Source of the DNA: Merluccius polli
Taxonomy: Eukaryota > Chordata > Actinopteri > Gadiformes > Merlucciidae
Direction: 5' to 3'
DNA: 64,000 nt
Assembly (NCBI GenBank): GCA_030340625.1
Contig: JAOPHQ010005694.1
Location: forward strand, 180,001 to 244,000
Part shown: piece after piece, positions 60,656-64,000 of the stretch
Layout of the letters: each line of letters opens with the position of its first letter
Position numbering within the stretch: the first letter of the stretch is position 1
Position numbers and translations under genes: made by a program
The notes under the pieces: generated by a model
Databases searched by the model: none
What the model saw: only the letters and a program-made list of their open reading frames with translations
What the model was told of the DNA's origin: nothing

Positions 60656-60984
60656 CATCAGCACAGACAGCCACCCGGCACCCACGCATGAAGAACAAGC
60701 AGACATTCTCAAACACTTGTTTTTTCAACCTGTTTTTTATTCGGGAGTTTTTTGGCTTGGAGACGGTCAGTCTGTCTGTCCCCGTGCCAGACCGACCGGA
60801 GGAAGCATGAAGCGAATACTGAGAACCATTCCAGAGGCCATGTCATGCCCCAGCCACGCTGCCCCCCTCAGCCTGGGAACCATCCCAGGCATGTGCCCTG
60901 CTGCTGGGCTGGGCTCACCCAGGTCCTGTGGCTGGGCATTCCAGCCCGGCACAGCCGCTTTGATGCTCCCCTGCACGTTCATGG
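60656..60984. other. Unique DNA, no gene seen
   Basis: A 278-codon plus frame (60387-61223) runs through here and into the GT repeat. Composition and lack of homology argue against coding. Confidence 0.45.
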
Positions 60985-61075
<91 letters not shown>

Positions 61076-61083
61076 GGTTTTTG

Positions 61084-61114
<31 letters not shown>

Positions 61115-61158
61115 TTATCTACGCTATTTGTTTGCATGCACCTGTGTGTGTATGTGTT

Positions 61159-61197
<39 letters not shown>

Positions 61198-61260
61198 TTT
61201 TTTCTTGCTGTGTGTGTTTGTGAGTGTGAGTGTGTGTTTGTGTGTGTGTGTGTGTGTGTG
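60985..61260. repeat. Extended (GT)n block, ~276 bases
   Basis: Pure GT at 60985-61072, then interrupted GT runs at 61088-61114 and 61144-61260 with TTTTTG, TATG and GAGT interruptions. Confidence 0.97.
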
Positions 61261-61409
61261 GTAGGTATTGATCCGGGACCATTCTAAGCGGAGCCCAAAG
61301 GGCACAGTCTGTATCGTCTGTCTCTACCAAGGAAAGCATTACAGCACTGCTGAGCTTAGATCACACAGTCAGAGCCAGCACCTAAGAACAAGCTGGGAAG
61401 GAAGACAAA

Positions 61410-61410
<1 letters not shown>

Positions 61411-61449
<39 letters not shown>
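61411..61449. repeat. (AC)n microsatellite
   Basis: Uninterrupted AC run. Confidence 0.96.
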
Positions 61450-61453
<4 letters not shown>

Positions 61454-61561
61454 ATGTCACAGACAAAGTCAGATAACAGCGCTAACAGGAGATTCGCAAA
61501 GGAGAGATAAACATGTAGTGGGCATTTGGTGTTCACAAGATCGACTAAGTAGGCTGAGATA

Positions 61562-61640
61562 GTGTGTGTGTGTGTGTGTGTGTGTGCGTATGTGTGTGTG
61601 TGTGTGTGGGGGGGGGGGGGTTAGGGTGTGTGTGTGTGCC
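61562..61640. repeat. (GT)n-G13-(GT)n compound repeat
   Basis: GT with gcgta interruption to 61607, G run 61608-61620, ttaggg, then GT again. Confidence 0.95.
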
Positions 61641-61741
61641 TCGGTGTTGACGGAGACGAACAGAGCCACCTTAAGGTCTAGTGGGTTACACGTTTGGTGG
61701 AGACAACCTTTCAACCCTGTGACCACCCACATGGTTGACAA

Positions 61742-61758
61742 CCCCCCCCCCCCCCCCC
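61742..61758. repeat. C17 homopolymer
   Basis: Uninterrupted C run. A further C12 lies at 61907-61918. Confidence 0.95.
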
Positions 61759-62989
61759 TCCACTCTCTCTGTTAACAGCTCACTGCACACCTCTCTGACC
61801 ACACGATCGTTCATCACTACAATAATGACCCGTACACATGGAGACTGTCAAAAACACCGAAAAGACATATGCTCTGAAACACAGAACCACCCCACCCTTC
61901 CCCCTTCCCCCCCCCCCCTTCCTCCCAGACCCAGTGATGTGTAGCCAGAGGATGTGCATGCGATGTTATGCATTGTTATGGATGGGCGGGCTTTAAATGT
62001 ATTGCTAATCGGGAATTTTACATTATTTTGATCTGTATTACACAGTTTGCAGTAAAGCATTATGTTACAGTACAACTGAAAGACACAAGATTATATCTAG
62101 TAGTAATGCAAAGTTTTCTATTCAGTCATTTGCTTGACAAAAAAAATTGCTTAAACTTAATGATAAAACATTTATAATTTAAGTGAATAGTCATTTGGAG
62201 ACACTTATCTGAAGCAGGAATGAGAGACATTAAGCATTATGAAGAAGAAGAGAGAGGGGAGATAGGTCTGAAATCCTGAGTCACATCAACTTTACTCCCA
62301 TGACATTCCTGTCTACACGGCAATTATTGAATTACCGCATGTTCCCTCAGACATCTAACACGATTAGGGGCCTAATATTACTTTTTGTTCCGTGTCATAA
62401 CAACTTTAAAGACACGAGAGCCATGACACCCAAGTAGCGATAATCAGATGGACAGAGGAGTCTATTTTACTCTTGTTTATCTGTGATCCTTTTAGACTCC
62501 TTTAGTAATGGAGGTGACGCACTAGCGTTATGTGATGAATGGAAAGATTTATGGTCCATTAGGCTATCAAGGGGCCGGGCTTTAAGGGTAGGGCCTTAAA
62601 CTCTGTGTAAAAGGGAAATAGAAACATGTGTTATTAACCACCCAGCCAAATTTGAATGGTTAAAGTATATACAATTAGGATTCAAAATCAAAAAGCATTA
62701 TTCTCAGGTCTGAGAAGCTGGGGGCGTGTCCGCTGAAGGGTTAGCGTGTGAGAAGCAGTGACGCAACTGCACTCTGGTTGTTAGGGGCGGGGCAATGCAA
62801 AGGGTAGCGCTTACGTCATCATGTACCCTTTAAGCCCCACCCATAAAATCCTGAACACGAAAATGGTGAAAAATAGAAAAACGGTCTAACTCAATTCACA
62901 ATTCAACATTAAATGGTTATACAGTCTTTTCACATGTTTTCAGCAATGACTTTCTTTTTGTTAATATAAACTTTAGTTGTTATTATTGT
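61759..62989. other. Unique DNA, no gene seen
   Basis: The stretch 62700-62850 carries gggcgtgtc, ggggcggggc and tgacgc/ttacgtcatc words (GC-box- and CRE-like), which could be a regulatory fragment. There is no adjoining transcript evidence. Confidence 0.4.
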
Positions 62990-63092
62990 ATGTTGCACTG
63001 TTGAAGGATGCCTGGAATACAAGCATTTCATGGCTTTTAATGACTTTCACTGTTGTTATTGTGCATATGACCAATAAAAACTTGAAACTATT
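62990..63092 (+). mobile_element. CR1/L2-like LINE 3' end fragment
   Basis: tatgttgcactgttgaagga followed by gtgcatatgaccaataaaaacttgaaact fits the pattern of fish LINE 3' ends (short UTR ending in AATAAA and CTTGAAA units). No coding part is visible. Confidence 0.5.
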
Positions 63093-63394
63093 CTGTGGTT
63101 AGGGAATGAAATGTGAATTCATGAACTAAAGATGTTGACTTTCCCAAATACACAGATTTGTAAAGTGATACAAACATGAGGTTTGAAACGTCAGGAGAGA
63201 AATTAATAGCTTTAGTGCGATATAATACCATAAATGATCATATACTTTAATGTTATGACCCTCAGTTGGATGGTTTCAAATGGCATTTTGATATTCATAA
63301 ACATTATTGTGATATAAAGTATATAGTATTTGCTTAAAAGTCCTCATGCTGATCATGATAATCAATTTTTTATTGCCCATGCCTAATCAAGGAG

Positions 63395-63442
63395 GTATAA
63401 TGCGTCCTTGGGTCACTGAAAGGCGCAATATAAATCCAATGT

Positions 63443-63474
<32 letters not shown>

Positions 63475-63498
63475 TATTATTATTATTATTATTATTAT
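63395..63498 (+). mobile_element. L2-type LINE 3' end with (ATC)n(ATT)n tail
   Basis: cgtccttgggtcactgaaaggcgcaatataaatccaatgt closely follows the L2 tail pattern (ccttgggtg..tgaaaggcgctatataaat). It is followed by about ten ATC units (63443-63472) and about nine ATT units (to 63498), the microsatellite-like ends typical of this class. Confidence 0.75.
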
Positions 63499-64000
63499 AA
63501 AAACATGATATATATATATAGCTGTAACTATTTACTTTTGTGACTCCAGCTTTCCAGCCTGAATAGCCCAAGACATCTTGAATGATGCACATTATCGTAT
63601 TTAAGAAAAGAGTTGGTAAGTGACCTTCAAGCCTGACAAGATAACGATAACAACCCAGAAAACCTAGTATCTGATGGCCCTGGGCTTCACTCCAGATTTT
63701 AAATTCTGTCTTGGCATATAATTAACTCCCCTATTAAGTACAGCAGTTTTCTTACCCCTATTTCCTTGTTTTCCCTTCCTATTTAAATAAGTTGATCTGT
63801 TTTGTTGTATATGTTAATGCTGACAATGATTTAGAAAACAAATGGCTGATGAATGTTTAAACCATCAGTCTGACTTCTGCAGCGGAGGGGCTTTCAGTAG
63901 TGGGGCACAGATGGCTTTTTTAAGTCAAGCTTTTGATGGGTGGCATGTATTTGGTAAGCATAGGGTAATTGATTCACTGTGTGTGTATGTGTGTGAGTCT
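63499..64000. other. Unique AT-rich DNA to the window end
   Basis: Nothing supported beyond a short GT patch at 63980-63995. Confidence 0.5.

Noticed and set aside
60387..61223. 278-codon plus-strand frame
   Set aside because: About a third is microsatellite-encoded Cys-Val repeat; the rest crosses CT/AC repeats and resembles no protein.

Overview
The window looks like euchromatic nuclear DNA of a teleost fish. It is AT-leaning, very rich in long (AC/GT)n, (CT/GA)n and poly-G/poly-C tracts, and contains a V-SINE, L2/CR1/Rex-type LINE 3' ends, a Harbinger element, several hAT elements and THAP-transposase debris. The density of dinucleotide repeats would suit a gadiform such as cod, but that is a guess and not diagnostic. 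I find no complete protein-coding gene, rRNA, functional tRNA, CRISPR or prokaryotic feature. The sequence behaves like the inside of a very large intron or an intergenic desert. Two short segments with good splice signals (25480-25553 and 56958-57041) are the only hints of a host transcript.

Layout. 1-8.9 kb: mostly unique AT-rich DNA with microsatellites. 8.9-9.7 kb: a very homogeneous 39-bp minisatellite of just over 20 copies. 10.6-12.0 kb: a complete non-autonomous hAT element with a perfect 8-bp target-site duplication. 14.2-16.7 kb: a hAT-type element carrying a second hAT inside it, both with perfect 8-bp duplications, plus ends of further hAT families. 20.8-21.8 kb: a TIR element with an internal duplication next to a large foldback. 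23.2-23.6 kb: a V-SINE on the minus strand. 26.7 kb: a small MITE. 28-35 kb: GC-richer unique DNA with long G or C runs and possible conserved non-coding elements. 35.1-35.5 kb: another hAT remnant. 35.8-40.1 kb: dense simple repeats and two minisatellites, one with a 74-bp higher-order period. 42.8-43.2 kb: a TIR element with a 9-bp duplication that carries a tRNA-Glu-like segment and telomere-like repeats.

43.4-46.5 kb: a decayed, intron-containing THAP-domain transposase gene whose intron has collected a compound microsatellite and an inverted-repeat element. 54.0-56.0 kb: a three-level nest, hAT MITE inside Harbinger inside a LINE reading frame; removing the Harbinger in silico restores the LINE frame. 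57-62 kb: microsatellite-dense sequence. 63 kb: two LINE-type 3' tails.

No genes here can be said to work together. The biological content is a layered record of transposition, with target-site duplications and empty-site reconstructions giving the order of events, and of tandem-repeat expansion. I did not find a new functional system. The best leads are the nested transposons, the TIR element with tRNA-like cargo, the THAP transposase relic and the 39-bp and 74-bp arrays.
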